From positions 1 through 45,453 of the forward strand of contig CAZIMT010000004.1 of the NCBI GenBank assembly GCA_964540295.1: a DNA stretch of 45,453 nt, in the 5' to 3' direction. The position numbers and the translations under genes are program-made. The notes beneath the pieces were generated by a model. The model did not search any database, had not been told where the DNA came from, and worked only from the letters and a program-made list of their open reading frames with translations. This document shows, in pieces, positions 29,763-38,577 of this stretch (position 1 is the stretch's first letter; every line of letters begins with the position of its first letter). The stretch comes from CAZCPB01 sp964540295. GTDB taxonomy: Bacteria > Planctomycetota > Phycisphaerae > Phycisphaerales > UBA1924.

Positions 29763-30320
29763 TCAGACCTGCATGATTTCCTTGGACTTGTCCTCGATGC
29801 GCGATTCGATCTCGTCCTCAAACTTCTTGAGCAGCTTCTGCACTTCTTCCTTGAGAGTCTCGACCTCGTCCTCCGGATAGCCAGAGAGCCCGTCGGCGTG
29901 CTTGTTGGCGTCGCGGCGGACGTTACGAATAGCGACTTTCTGCTCTTCGCCGATCTTCTTGCACCGCGTGACCATCTGCTGGCGACGCTCTGAGGAAAGT
30001 GCGGGCACGTTCAGCCGAATCTGCTTGGCCTCGACCATCGGGTTGAGCCCGAGCCCCGCGGATTCGATCGAGCTTTTGATCGCCGCGATCGCGCCGGTGT
30101 CGAACGGCTTGATCAGGATCTGCGTCGGCTCGGGTGTGCTGATCGCCGCGATTGCCTTGAGGTCGGTCTGCGAGCCGTAATAGTCAACCTTCAGATATTC
30201 GACCAAGGCCGTGGACGCCCGCCCGGTCCGCAGACCGCGGAACTCGTGCTTGAGATATTCAACCGCCTTGGTCATGTGGTCTTCAGATTCGAGCAAAATG
30301 GTGTCTGGGTCGGTCGACAT
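29763..30320 (-). CDS. frr: Ribosome recycling factor
   Basis: Splits post-termination ribosomes together with EF-G. At 185 residues it matches the usual length exactly. It has the three-helix coiled-coil arms (HMTKAVEYLKHEFRGLRTGR; RRQQMVTRCKKIGEEQKVAI) and the beta domain with ISTPEPTQILIKPFD and the RLNVPALSSERR turn. ATG 30320 is chosen over an upstream in-frame codon at 30416 because AAGGA lies eight bases before it and the length then fits. It follows pyrH by 183 bases in the conserved pyrH-frr order. Confidence 0.97.
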   Translation of the reverse strand: MSTDPDTILLESEDHMTKAVEYLKHEFRGLRTGRASTALVEYLKVDYYGSQTDLKAIAAISTPEPTQILIKPFDTGAIAAIKSSIESAGLGLNPMVEAKQIRLNVPALSSERRQQMVTRCKKIGEEQKVAIRNVRRDANKHADGLSGYPEDEVETLKEEVQKLLKKFEDEIESRIEDKSKEIMQV

Positions 30321-30503
30321 GGTCGTATCCTTCAATCGGGTTCGTTCAATCATTCCCGGCGCAATCGTTGACGAATTAGGCGCCGCGGTCCTTGCGGTTG
30401 AGCAGTGTACGGACAAACTCGAGAATGGGCAGAGCGATCAAAGAATCGTGAGGAGCCCCGGCTTAGTACGGCGGCGATCGGAGCGAATCGGCCAGGTTCG
30501 ATG

Positions 30504-31268
30504 TCACGACGCAGTGACCAACGTGCCCAGATCCCCGCCCTCGACCGCGCGGCGGATGTTTCCTTTGGTCTTGAAATCAAAGACCAGAACCGGGATCTTG
30601 TGCTCCTGCAGCATCGCCAGGGCCGTCATGTCCATGACCTTGAGGTTCTTGGCGATCGCTTCGGTGTACGTCAACTGGGTGTAGCGTTTGGCGGTCGGGT
30701 CTTTCTTCGGGTCGGCCGTGTACACGCCGTCAACCTTGGTCGCCTTAAGCAGCACGTCGCACTCAAGCTCTGTGGCCCGCAGCGATGCGCAGGTGTCGGT
30801 CGTGAAGAACGGATTTCCCGTGCCCGCGGCCAGAATCACCACCCTGCCCTTCTCCAGGTGCCGCAGCGCCCTCCCGCGCACAAACGTCTCCGCAACCGCC
30901 CGTATTTCCAAGGCCGACATGACCCGGCAGTCCACCCCCAGCGAGACGAGTTTTTCCTTGAGAGCCAAGGCGTTCAAAACCGTGCCCAGCATCCCCATGT
31001 AATCAGCCGTCGCGCGATGGATGTGCCCCGCCGCGGCTAGCTCTGCCCCGCGGATGATGTTCCCGCCGCCGACCACCACCGCGACCTGCGTCCCCAGCGA
31101 GGCCGCCTCTTTCACCTCGCTCGCAATCGCCAGCAACTCGTCGGGGTCGATCCCGAACCCGCCCGGCTTGCAAAAAGATTCGCCGCTGAGCTTCAGCAGC
31201 ACACGGTTGAACTTGAGGCGAGCCGGGGTGCGGGCTTGTGGGCTGACGGGGCTGAGCGCGTTTGGCAT
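30504..31268 (-). CDS. pyrH: UMP kinase
   Basis: Phosphorylates UMP to UDP with ATP in the cytoplasm; an amino-acid kinase-fold enzyme, regulated by GTP/UTP in other bacteria. The 254 residues include VLLKLSGESF (ATP site), VVVGGGNIIRG, ADYMGMLGTVLNALAL, GTGNPFFTTDTCASLRA, LKATKVDGVYTADPKKDP and MDMTALAMLQEHKIPVLVF, all highly conserved. An extra N-terminal tail of about 18 residues rich in Pro, Ser and Ala precedes the core, so the true start may be further in. No Shine-Dalgarno is seen at ATG 31268. The usual upstream genes rpsB and tsf are absent; the divergent VWA operon lies there instead. Confidence 0.96.
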   Translation of the reverse strand: MPNALSPVSPQARTPARLKFNRVLLKLSGESFCKPGGFGIDPDELLAIASEVKEAASLGTQVAVVVGGGNIIRGAELAAAGHIHRATADYMGMLGTVLNALALKEKLVSLGVDCRVMSALEIRAVAETFVRGRALRHLEKGRVVILAAGTGNPFFTTDTCASLRATELECDVLLKATKVDGVYTADPKKDPTAKRYTQLTYTEAIAKNLKVMDMTALAMLQEHKIPVLVFDFKTKGNIRRAVEGGDLGTLVTAS

Positions 31269-31657
31269 AGGAGGCTCGCTGGTGGGCTCGCGAATGAAAT
31301 CAATCTGGAATCAAACGGAAATCGACCAGAAAACGACGCCGGGATCCCGGCTCGGCAACTCGCTCGCATCGATCCCGGTAATTATCCTGAACCGTTGCCG
31401 AGTGTGTGCGAAGAGTAGACCACAGGAGCGGGAAAAATCCCGCAACCTCTGGCCGTCGGGACAACGTATCTGGCAGAAGTCAGACCCCAATAGGTCCGCC
31501 GCCGTGCTCGGCCAAGCGCTCGGCCAAGCGCCCGCCGATTCGCCCCGGGTGGAACTCGCCGGGGGAACCCACCGGCCCCAACGCCGACCAGCGTCCGATC
31601 CCACCTTACACTGCTGAACCGTTCAGCACCGGGCGACGCAGGGCCGATAGGAAACAG
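31269..31657. other. Divergent intergenic region between pyrH and the VWA/ExbB operon
   Basis: These 389 bases must contain the promoters of pyrH-frr (leftward) and of the eight-gene operon (rightward). No clear -35/-10 pair was identified. A perfect 12-base tandem repeat, GCTCGGCCAAGC twice, lies at 31506-31529. An in-frame extension of the VWA gene reaches 31406, but its composition is not protein-like. Confidence 0.5.
31506..31529. repeat. Two tandem copies of a 12-base unit upstream of the VWA operon
   Basis: The unit GCTCGGCCAAGC is repeated head to tail, perfectly, about 130 bases before the VWA start codon. The position would suit an operator or activator site, but a chance duplication is equally possible. 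Confidence 0.5.
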
Positions 31658-32653
31658 ATGTCTATGAGCCGGGAAAATGCCGAGGTTCCAGACGTGGTCG
31701 GTCACAGAGGTTCAGCCGCTGTTGAACGTCGCCCTGCGGTCGATCGGCTGCTCAAGTACCTCGCGTGGTCCGGGTTGACCACCGCCCTCTCCATCTCGGC
31801 CGTGCTTCACCTTATCGCCCTGATGGTCGCGGCGAACATCTACTTCGGATGGGGCATCGGCGTCTCAGGCGGCGGAGAAGAAGACTCAGGCCCCGTCGGG
31901 TTCGCCGTCGTCACCGAGACCGAACTGGCCGAGATCCAAGGCTCCTCGCTCTCGGTCGACGCCCCTGGCGTCACCGAGCTCACCGCCCAGACCGCTGACA
32001 CGAAGCTTGAGCTGACCGACCCGACCGCTCTGGGCGAGAACCTCGGCGGGCTGAGCGACGCGGGAATGATCACCGGAGCGGGCTCTGACATCGGGTCCAG
32101 CGTCGCTGGCTCCGGAGTCGGCGGCTCGGGCAGCGGCGGGGCCAGCTTCTTCGGCATCGAGGCCCAGGGAAGCCGCTTTGTCTACATCGTCGATGTCTCG
32201 GGCTCCATGAGCGTCGGCGGCAAGATCCAATCGCTCCGTTCCGAACTCGCCCGCTCCGTCAACGACCTGGTCGGCAACTCGCAGTTTCTCATCGTGCCGT
32301 TTTCCAGCGAAGCCCGAGCCATCGGCGGTAAAAACGCCTGGACCGAGGCCACCGATCGCAACAAGCGCGCCATCGGCTCGTCGATCGAGGCCCTCAACGC
32401 CGACGGCGGCACCAACCCCTCGCCCGGCTTCCTCGTCGCCTTCGCGCTTAAACCCAAGCCCGACGCCATCTACTTCATGACCGATGGCGAGTTCTCGCCC
32501 GAGGTCGTCAAAGAAATCGCAGCGATGAACCGCCAGCTCGATATCCGCATCCACTGCATCTGTTTCGTCAGCCAAGGTTCCGAAGAACTTATGAAAACAA
32601 TCGCCAAGCAGAGCGGCGGAACCTACTCCTTCGTGCCCGGGGGTGGCTTATGA
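31658..32653 (+). CDS. Single-pass VWA protein with TonB/TolA-like SxxxH transmembrane helix
   Basis: A 331-residue inner-membrane protein in three parts: a short cytoplasmic N-terminus (1-40), one helix (about 41-63) and a large periplasmic part. The helix contains S47-A-V-L-H51, matching the SxxxH spacing of TonB (S16/H20) and TolA (S18/H22), the residues through which those proteins contact ExbB/ExbD or TolQ/TolR. A Gly/Ser-rich linker (about 130-165) leads to a von Willebrand A domain (about 166-331) with a complete MIDAS: D179-V-S181-G-S183, T252 in GGTNP and D276 in MTDGE. Start ATG 31658 has AGGAAA upstream. Its stop overlaps the next gene by 4 bases. The proposed role, energy transducer of the ExbB/ExbD motor encoded downstream, is an inference; no TonB C-terminal domain is present. 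Confidence 0.85.
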   Translation: MSMSRENAEVPDVVGHRGSAAVERRPAVDRLLKYLAWSGLTTALSISAVLHLIALMVAANIYFGWGIGVSGGGEEDSGPVGFAVVTETELAEIQGSSLSVDAPGVTELTAQTADTKLELTDPTALGENLGGLSDAGMITGAGSDIGSSVAGSGVGGSGSGGASFFGIEAQGSRFVYIVDVSGSMSVGGKIQSLRSELARSVNDLVGNSQFLIVPFSSEARAIGGKNAWTEATDRNKRAIGSSIEALNADGGTNPSPGFLVAFALKPKPDAIYFMTDGEFSPEVVKEIAAMNRQLDIRIHCICFVSQGSEELMKTIAKQSGGTYSFVPGGGL

Positions 32654-33981
32654 GCCGGACCATCATTCGGACCATGAGCCTCCCCAACGCCGCCGCCATC
32701 TCGCCGCGACCGCGTACGCCCCGCCTTGCGTTCCTGCCCGCGCTCTGGCTCGCGTGCCTCTCAGGTGAAATCGCGACCGCTCAGGTCGAACTCCGCGGCA
32801 ACACGCCCGCGCCCGAAGGCCAAGTCCTCCGCGTGGACGCCGACGGCGTCGTGATCTCTCAGACCGCGCCCACCGGAAAGCCAGCCTCGAAACCCCTCGT
32901 CCTCAGTTGGGACCGCGTCCGCACCGTCAAAGGCCCGCTCGCCGCACAGGCCTCGGTCTACGCCCTCATCGCCACACAGGCCTGGCGAGCCCGAGCTCGC
33001 CTGGAACGCGGCGACGTCGTCGGCGCTGAGCCGCTCCTTGACACGCTCTTCGCCGCGTACTCGCGCCGAGCCGGTGCAACATCGATCTCGATCGCCGAAG
33101 GGCTGACCATCTGCCGCCTCGGACGCGGCGCACAGACCTCCGCCGTCGGCCCCTGGCTTGTCTGGCTGCGCGCTGGCGGCAACGAACAGCAGGCGCAGGG
33201 TGACGACGCGACTTCAACTCTCGCCGCGACAACTGCCGACGCCTCGGGCCGCCGCTTCGTGCCCGATGCTTCGACCGGCCTCATCCCCTCGCTCCCGCCG
33301 ATCTGGATCGACGTCCCCGCTGTGCGTTCCTTTGCACGCTCGGGCCTCGCGCTCGACCCGCTCGACGCTGGCATCGCCGCGACGCCCGCATCCATCAAGG
33401 CTCAACGCCTCGGAAACCTCTACCTCATCGCCGCCCAGCAAGCCTGCGGCCTCGACGCACCCAGCCCCGAAGCAACATCAGAAAGCAGCGCGGACGCCAA
33501 CAACGACCCCGGGATCAAGCTCGTTAGCGAGGTCGTTCTCGCGATGTCAGGCCCGCCCGAGCAACGCGAGCCCGCAAGGGCCGCGCTCCGCGCTCGCATC
33601 AAAAACAAGCCCGCCCCCTGGATCGAAGCATGGGCCCGCGTCGCGCTCGGCCGATCGTTGCTGCAAGAAGTTTCTCTCGACGCTAAACGCCTCGGCGTCA
33701 TCGAACTGCTTCACGTCCCATCACGCCTTGCCGACGATGTCCCCTATCTCACCGGCATCGCGCTGGCCGAGGCCAGCGTCGCGCTCCACGCCTTCGGTGA
33801 CGACGCCGGGGCCGAGCGGATGCGCATCGAACTCCAGACCGATTACTCTGGTCACCCCGCGCTCGACTGGGCCCCGCTCAGAGCATGGAAGTCGCCGATA
33901 CCGCAAGCGCCCGCAACGCTCGCTCCCGATGGACCCGATCCATCCAAGGCCGAGAATGCCAAACCCGATCAACGCAAGTAG
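32650..33981 (+). CDS. Exported protein of unknown function in the VWA/ExbB operon
   Basis: A 443-residue protein with an N-terminal signal region (Arg-rich, then hydrophobic, ending ATAQ near residue 45). Residues about 47-97 form a small beta segment (GQVLRVDADGVVISQ, LVLSWDRVRTVKG), a pattern often found in planctomycete exported proteins. The remainder is helical and repeat-like (ARLERGDVVGAEPLLDTLFA, ALAEASVALHAFGDDAGAER), suggesting TPR-like helical pairs. There are no catalytic motifs. It starts inside the VWA gene (ATGA overlap) and lies 39 bases before the ExbB gene, so it is almost certainly a component of the same system, probably a periplasmic scaffold. Confidence 0.75.
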   Translation: MSRTIIRTMSLPNAAAISPRPRTPRLAFLPALWLACLSGEIATAQVELRGNTPAPEGQVLRVDADGVVISQTAPTGKPASKPLVLSWDRVRTVKGPLAAQASVYALIATQAWRARARLERGDVVGAEPLLDTLFAAYSRRAGATSISIAEGLTICRLGRGAQTSAVGPWLVWLRAGGNEQQAQGDDATSTLAATTADASGRRFVPDASTGLIPSLPPIWIDVPAVRSFARSGLALDPLDAGIAATPASIKAQRLGNLYLIAAQQACGLDAPSPEATSESSADANNDPGIKLVSEVVLAMSGPPEQREPARAALRARIKNKPAPWIEAWARVALGRSLLQEVSLDAKRLGVIELLHVPSRLADDVPYLTGIALAEASVALHAFGDDAGAERMRIELQTDYSGHPALDWAPLRAWKSPIPQAPATLAPDGPDPSKAENAKPDQRK

Positions 33982-34020
33982 CTCGCGCCAGGCCAAATCG
34001 GCCCCGCGGATAGGAGGACC

Positions 34021-34842
34021 ATGATTCTCGACGGATTCCAAAGCAGCATCCACATCGGACCGACCATGCTCGCGCAGGCCGCCAGCGCCGCCAAGACGGG
34101 CATGGAGAACATGTCCGTCCTTGACTACATCAAGTCTGGGCACGTTGTCGGGTACATCCTCATCGCGCTCTCCTTCGTCGCCGTCGGCCTGATGATCCGG
34201 CACCTCATGGAGGTCCGCCGCGTCAAGCTCATGCCCCCAGGCGTCGCCGAAGAACTCTTGGCACGCGTCCGGGCTGGCAACATCGAAGGTGCCAAGCAGA
34301 TCTGCTCATCCCCTGAAAACAAATCGTTTATCACCGGCATGGTCGGCTCGGCCCTGCAACGCTGCACGCTCTCGCCCTTCGGGTTCATCGAGATCCGGGC
34401 CGCACTCGAAGACTCCGGGTCACGCGAGATCGACCGTCTCTACCGCACCACCGACGGCATCGGCCTGATCGCCGCCATCGGCCCGATGCTCGGGCTGCTC
34501 GGCACCGTCTTCGGCATGATCGGCGCGTTCGGCACCATCGGTCAGCTCGAAGGCGCCTCACGCTCGGTCCAGCTCGCCAGCTACATGTCCATCGCGCTGG
34601 TGACCACCGCCGAAGGACTGATCGTCGCCGTGCCTTGCACCATCGCCTACTCACTCTTCCGACGCCGCATCGAACGGCTCGTCAGCGAGGTCGGCGAGGT
34701 CACCGAGCAGATCGCGACGTACCTCGAACGCTACGGCGAACAAGCCCAAAGCACGCCCGCGCCGCGCCTCATCGCACGTCCCGCCGCTGTACCGGTCCCG
34801 CCACCGCTCGCCGCGATCGAACGCGGCGTGAGAGCCTCGTAG
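34021..34842 (+). CDS. MotA/TolQ/ExbB-type proton channel protein
   Basis: A 273-residue inner-membrane protein with the usual three-helix topology: TM1 about 41-60 (VVGYILIALSFVAVGLMI), TM2 about 149-172 (IGPMLGLLGTVFGMIGAFG) and TM3 about 186-208 (IALVTTAEGLIVAVPCTIAY). The conserved Thr residues of GLLGTV and VTTAEG, which line the proton path in ExbB and TolQ, are present. The C-terminal tail is Pro/Arg-rich. AGGAGG at 34012-34017 is only three bases before ATG 34021; an ATG at 34066 is a possible alternative. Two ExbD genes follow, giving one ExbB to two ExbD types. Confidence 0.93.
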   Translation: MILDGFQSSIHIGPTMLAQAASAAKTGMENMSVLDYIKSGHVVGYILIALSFVAVGLMIRHLMEVRRVKLMPPGVAEELLARVRAGNIEGAKQICSSPENKSFITGMVGSALQRCTLSPFGFIEIRAALEDSGSREIDRLYRTTDGIGLIAAIGPMLGLLGTVFGMIGAFGTIGQLEGASRSVQLASYMSIALVTTAEGLIVAVPCTIAYSLFRRRIERLVSEVGEVTEQIATYLERYGEQAQSTPAPRLIARPAAVPVPPPLAAIERGVRAS

Positions 34843-34926
34843 ACGGGCTCGCCGTCCGCACTCGAACGATTCGAAACGAACCTTACCGCACGCCCGGAAA
34901 CGCTCTCGCACAAAGCTCCGCACCTC

Positions 34927-35394
34927 ATGAAGTCCTCTCGCACCAAGTCCATCCCCGAGGCCGCGTTCGATCTCACGCCGATGATCGACATCGTGCTTTT
35001 GCTCATCATCTTTTTCATGCTCTCCTCGCAGTTCGCGCAGGCCTCGCGGCGCCCCATCGATGTCCCGCAGGAGCAGGGCGAGAAATCCGCGAGCGAGTCC
35101 CCAGAACTGACCCTCATCGACATCGACGGCCCGGATCGCTATTTTGTGCTCGGCCGCTCGCTCTCACTTGCCGAACTTATCGAGATGGTCAAGTCCGACC
35201 TCAAACGCCGTGGCACCGCGGCCCAGCCCGAGTTCATGGTCCGCGCCGATCGCGCCAGCCCGGCCAGCGAGCTGAACAAACTCGCCACGGCACTCACCCA
35301 GATCGGCGTTCGCTCCTGGAAGCTCGCGACCGTGAACCCAGGTGGTGCGGCGAGCGGTGCGGCGGGCGGTGAGGGCGGGGGTGGCATGCCATGA
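34927..35394 (+). CDS. ExbD/TolR-type protein, canonical
   Basis: A 155-residue inner-membrane protein with one helix (about 20-38) that starts with FDLTPMID; D21 matches the essential proton-carrying Asp of ExbD (D25) and TolR (D23). The periplasmic domain (about 55-135) has the usual alpha/beta pattern (ELTLIDIDGPDRYFVLG, EFMVRADRASPASEL), and the end is a Gly-rich tail. It lies 84 bases after the ExbB gene and overlaps the second ExbD gene by 4 bases. Confidence 0.92.
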   Translation: MKSSRTKSIPEAAFDLTPMIDIVLLLIIFFMLSSQFAQASRRPIDVPQEQGEKSASESPELTLIDIDGPDRYFVLGRSLSLAELIEMVKSDLKRRGTAAQPEFMVRADRASPASELNKLATALTQIGVRSWKLATVNPGGAASGAAGGEGGGGMP

Positions 35395-35807
35395 GAATCC
35401 GCCGCGCCAAATCAACACACGAGGAGCCGCTGCTCCGGCTCCCGCTCACCGCGTTCATCGACGTGGTGCTCTTTCTTCTGCTCTACTTCCTCATCGCTGG
35501 CAGCCTCGCCGAACAGGAGTCCCAACTCGCTTCGGGCCTCAAGGCCGACAGCAAGGCCTCGGGCAGTTCAGACCTCGCGCCACAAATCGTCATCGTCGGC
35601 GTCGCGCAAGGCAAAGCCGTCTATCAACTAGGAAGCCGCAGTTTCAGCGATCGCGCTTCCCTCGTCGCGGTCTTGAGCCAGCTCCCCAAAGAGCGAGGCG
35701 TGTTCGTAAAGGTGTCATCCCTCGCTCCCGTGAGCGGAGCCGCGACAGCTCTCCAGGCGTGCCGCGACGCCGGTTTCACCAAGGTGAACTATGTCCCGGC
35801 CAAGTGA
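35391..35807 (+). CDS. ExbD/TolR-type protein, second and divergent copy
   Basis: A 138-residue protein with one helix (about 20-42) and the conserved Asp at D24 in LPLTAFIDVVLFLLLYF. The Pro of the usual LTPxID motif is Ala here, so the pair of copies is not equivalent. The periplasmic domain (about 62-138) keeps the ExbD pattern (QIVIVGVAQGKAVYQLG, ALQACRDAGFTKVNYV) and ends without a tail. It overlaps the first ExbD by 4 bases and the next gene by 17. A motor with one TolQ-like and two TolR-like proteins is known from Myxococcus AglR/AglQ/AglS gliding machinery; similarity beyond the count is not claimed. Confidence 0.88.
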   Translation: MRIRRAKSTHEEPLLRLPLTAFIDVVLFLLLYFLIAGSLAEQESQLASGLKADSKASGSSDLAPQIVIVGVAQGKAVYQLGSRSFSDRASLVAVLSQLPKERGVFVKVSSLAPVSGAATALQACRDAGFTKVNYVPAK

Positions 35808-38577
35808 ACGCGGATCGCGACAAATCTCATCGTTTCTCTCGATTCTCCTTTCAACGGGCGTTTCGATCATCACTCTCGTTGTTCTGTCGTCAGCGGCAAA
35901 CGCCCGGCAGCCCGCCGACGACTCTCTCGTTTCAACGCCCGAAGCGATCGTCGAGGAGTATCTCAGCGACCGAGGCCTTCAGGACCTCCTCGCAACCCAG
36001 CTCCGGCATCGCCTCGTCTATTCAGTCGGGCCCGATCGAATCGCCATCGCCGAACGCCTCGGCCGCCTCTACGTCGATCGGCTCTCCAAGGTCACCTCGC
36101 CCGACGATCGGCAGGAACTGGAAAAGGCGAGCCGGGAACTCTTCAAGCTCGTCCCCGAGGCCGACTCGTTCGAACTGCGGATCGACCTCGCCAAGGTCGG
36201 GTACCTTCGCGCCGAAAACATGGCGGAGCGCGAACGGCTCAAGCTCGCGAGCCCCGAAGAACGGTCCGAGGCCGAGCGTGTGCTCCGCTCGGTCGCGCCG
36301 ATGTTCCAGGAGATCGGCGCCAAAGTCGGTCGCAAGGTCGAATCGCTCGAACGAAAAGATCAGGCTGGCCGCGACGAGGAAGGGCTCAAAGAACAGCTGA
36401 ACTCGGCGCGGCGTGTTCGTTCGCTGGCGATGTACTACAACGGCTGGACGAATTACTACCTCGCGTTCCTCACCGGCAACCCGGCCCTCGCCGCCCGGTC
36501 GCTTGAAGACTTCGGGTACATCCTCAACGCCGTGCCGGGAAAGCCCGCGTCTATCGAACGCATGCCCGTCGCGCTGCTCAAGTTCGATCACGTCGCGCGA
36601 GCCGCTGTCGGCTGCGCACTCAGCGCGGCCCTCAAACCCGGCGGCGACGCCGAGGCCCTCCGCTGGCTCGACACCATTCAGGCCGCCGAAGGCCTTTCGC
36701 CCGCCGTTTCCGGCGAACTCTTCCGCTATCGCGCCGTCGTTCTGGCCGGATCCAAACGCTGGTCCGACCTCAATAGCTTTGTTCGTCGTCGTCTGAAAGC
36801 TCCACAAGGCGGTAAGGCCACGCCCCTCTCGCCCGTCGAGGCTCGCCTGCTCGCGGTGCTCACCCTCGACGCGACCGACGCAAACAAAAAGCCCGCGGCT
36901 AACAGCGCCGACATTATCGCAACCCTCGCTCAGGTCGCGCTAGGCGAACTCGTTACCCAAGGCCGGGTCGGTGACGTGCTCGACCTCGTCCAGCACTACG
37001 GCACCGCGCCGATCGGCCAAGACGGTTTCATCGTTCAGTTCGTGCGCGGCCTGCAAACCTACGAGCGTGCCCGAACCGAGCACACCGCCGCGGGAAACTC
37101 GAGCGACCTCGCCACCGACGCGGGCGTGATCAACCGCTACCGCGAGGCCGCCAAGGTCATCCAGCTCGCCGTCGAGAGCGCCGACGGCTCCAAGTTCCCC
37201 GCAGAACGCGCCCACGCCTCCATGATGCTCGGCCGAGCGCTGTACTACGCCGGCGAGATGAAGGCCGCGTCTGATCAATTCCAGAAAACCGCACAAGCAA
37301 CGCAGGATCTCAAGCTCCGCGAAGAAGCCACATGGCTGGCGATTGTCTCGCTCGACCGTGCCGTGGACGCTGGCGATCGAACGTTCGTCGGCGATCGCGA
37401 TCGACTCGCCACGCTCTTCCTGAACACGTACGCTCGCTCGCCCAACGCTTCGGTCCTCCTTCTCCGCCGCGCTGGCTCGGGGCTTCTTTCCGACGACGCG
37501 ACGATCCAGATCCTGAGCGAAGTCTCGCCCGATTCACCGCTGCACAGCGTCGCCCAACGTCAGATCGCCGAGATCCTCTTCAAAGCCGTCCGTAAGAGCG
37601 CTCCCGCCGACCGCGACGCCAAAGGCCGTGCCTTCTTGGACGCTGCCGAGCAAGCGCTCAAGCTCGCATTCCGCGACGCGACCGCGGGCGGGGCGACCAA
37701 CCCGTCCGAGCCAGCTCAGGCCGCACTCCGCTCGGCCCGCCAGATCGCGGAAGTCGCGCTCTCTCTCGTTCCCCCCGACGCTGCGCGAGCTGAAGCGGCC
37801 CTCGACGCGATCGACCAGCTCGGCCAGTTTGTCAAGCTCGATGTTGCCAGCATCGAAGATGAGCTGATGTACCGCCGAGTGCAGGTCGCCGTTGAACGAG
37901 GGCGTACCGATCTCAGCGAGCCTCTCATCGCCAAGCTGCGCGGACGCGGCGGCCCCTTCGCCGTCGCCGCCGACCGCGCGGTCCTCCGATCCGCGCTCGT
38001 CGCCTGGCGCGCCGCGCCCACCAGCGTCTCGCTCGCCACCGCGGTCGTGAGCAGCGGCAGCCGCGTTGCGGACTCCCTCGCCGCCAAGCCAGGCGCCGCC
38101 GACGACCCGAACAACCAGAGCATCTTCAACGACGTCGCCGAGGCCGCACGCGTGCTGTGGCGAGCGAACAAGCAACCATCGATACGCGACCTAGCGCTCA
38201 AGTTCGACCGCCTCCTCGTCGCGTCGAGAACCCCCCCGGCATCAGCCTTGCACCGCCACGCCGAGTTGAGCGAGGAAGCTGGCGACCAAACCGCCGCGCT
38301 CGAATCTTGGCGCAGGCTCCTGAGCGGCCTCGACCCCACCAAGCCCGACTGGTTCGAAGCCCGCTACAACTCGATCCGCCTGCTCATCAAAGCCGACTCA
38401 AACTCCGCGCGTGAAGTCCTGGCCCAGCACAAGATGCTCAACCCCGACATGGGCCCCGAGCCTTGGGGCAGCAAGCTGCGTGACCTCGACTCAACACTCG
38501 GAAATCTGGCGCCCACCCCGACTCCAGCACCCATCAGCCCACCCACCGACCAACCTGGCGCGGGAGGTGGGCTTTGA
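35791..38577 (+). CDS. Large exported helical-repeat protein of the VWA/ExbB operon
   Basis: A 928-residue protein with a signal peptide (about 1-38, ending ANA). The rest is almost wholly helical with no enzyme motif. Several stretches look like TPR or solenoid pairs, such as ASMMLGRALYYAGEMKAASD and ATWLAIVSLDRAVDAGDR, spaced through residues 100-900. The C-terminus is Pro/Thr-rich with a Gly end. The start lies within the second ExbD gene (17-base overlap), and the end overlaps the next gene by 4 bases. A periplasmic scaffold that binds the motor or the cell wall is the simplest reading. No family was recognised. Confidence 0.8.
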   Translation: MSRPSERGSRQISSFLSILLSTGVSIITLVVLSSAANARQPADDSLVSTPEAIVEEYLSDRGLQDLLATQLRHRLVYSVGPDRIAIAERLGRLYVDRLSKVTSPDDRQELEKASRELFKLVPEADSFELRIDLAKVGYLRAENMAERERLKLASPEERSEAERVLRSVAPMFQEIGAKVGRKVESLERKDQAGRDEEGLKEQLNSARRVRSLAMYYNGWTNYYLAFLTGNPALAARSLEDFGYILNAVPGKPASIERMPVALLKFDHVARAAVGCALSAALKPGGDAEALRWLDTIQAAEGLSPAVSGELFRYRAVVLAGSKRWSDLNSFVRRRLKAPQGGKATPLSPVEARLLAVLTLDATDANKKPAANSADIIATLAQVALGELVTQGRVGDVLDLVQHYGTAPIGQDGFIVQFVRGLQTYERARTEHTAAGNSSDLATDAGVINRYREAAKVIQLAVESADGSKFPAERAHASMMLGRALYYAGEMKAASDQFQKTAQATQDLKLREEATWLAIVSLDRAVDAGDRTFVGDRDRLATLFLNTYARSPNASVLLLRRAGSGLLSDDATIQILSEVSPDSPLHSVAQRQIAEILFKAVRKSAPADRDAKGRAFLDAAEQALKLAFRDATAGGATNPSEPAQAALRSARQIAEVALSLVPPDAARAEAALDAIDQLGQFVKLDVASIEDELMYRRVQVAVERGRTDLSEPLIAKLRGRGGPFAVAADRAVLRSALVAWRAAPTSVSLATAVVSSGSRVADSLAAKPGAADDPNNQSIFNDVAEAARVLWRANKQPSIRDLALKFDRLLVASRTPPASALHRHAELSEEAGDQTAALESWRRLLSGLDPTKPDWFEARYNSIRLLIKADSNSAREVLAQHKMLNPDMGPEPWGSKLRDLDSTLGNLAPTPTPAPISPPTDQPGAGGGL
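38563..38568 (+). promoter_or_regulatory. Shine-Dalgarno supporting a TTG start
   Basis: GGAGGT lies five bases before TTG 38574, at the end of the upstream coding sequence. It is an unusually good match to the 16S 3' end and decides the start of the following gene, whose first codon forms a TTGA overlap with the upstream stop. Confidence 0.75.

Noticed and set aside
31406..31657. 84-residue N-terminal extension of the VWA gene
   Set aside because: The extension is Arg/Pro-rich and not protein-like, and ATG 31658 has its own ribosome binding site.
35391..35807. Possible defence-system (Zorya-like) reading of the ExbB/ExbD operon
   Set aside because: Zorya needs MotA/MotB-like ZorA/ZorB with helicase or nuclease partners; here the partners are exported proteins and a VWA protein, with no nuclease or helicase.
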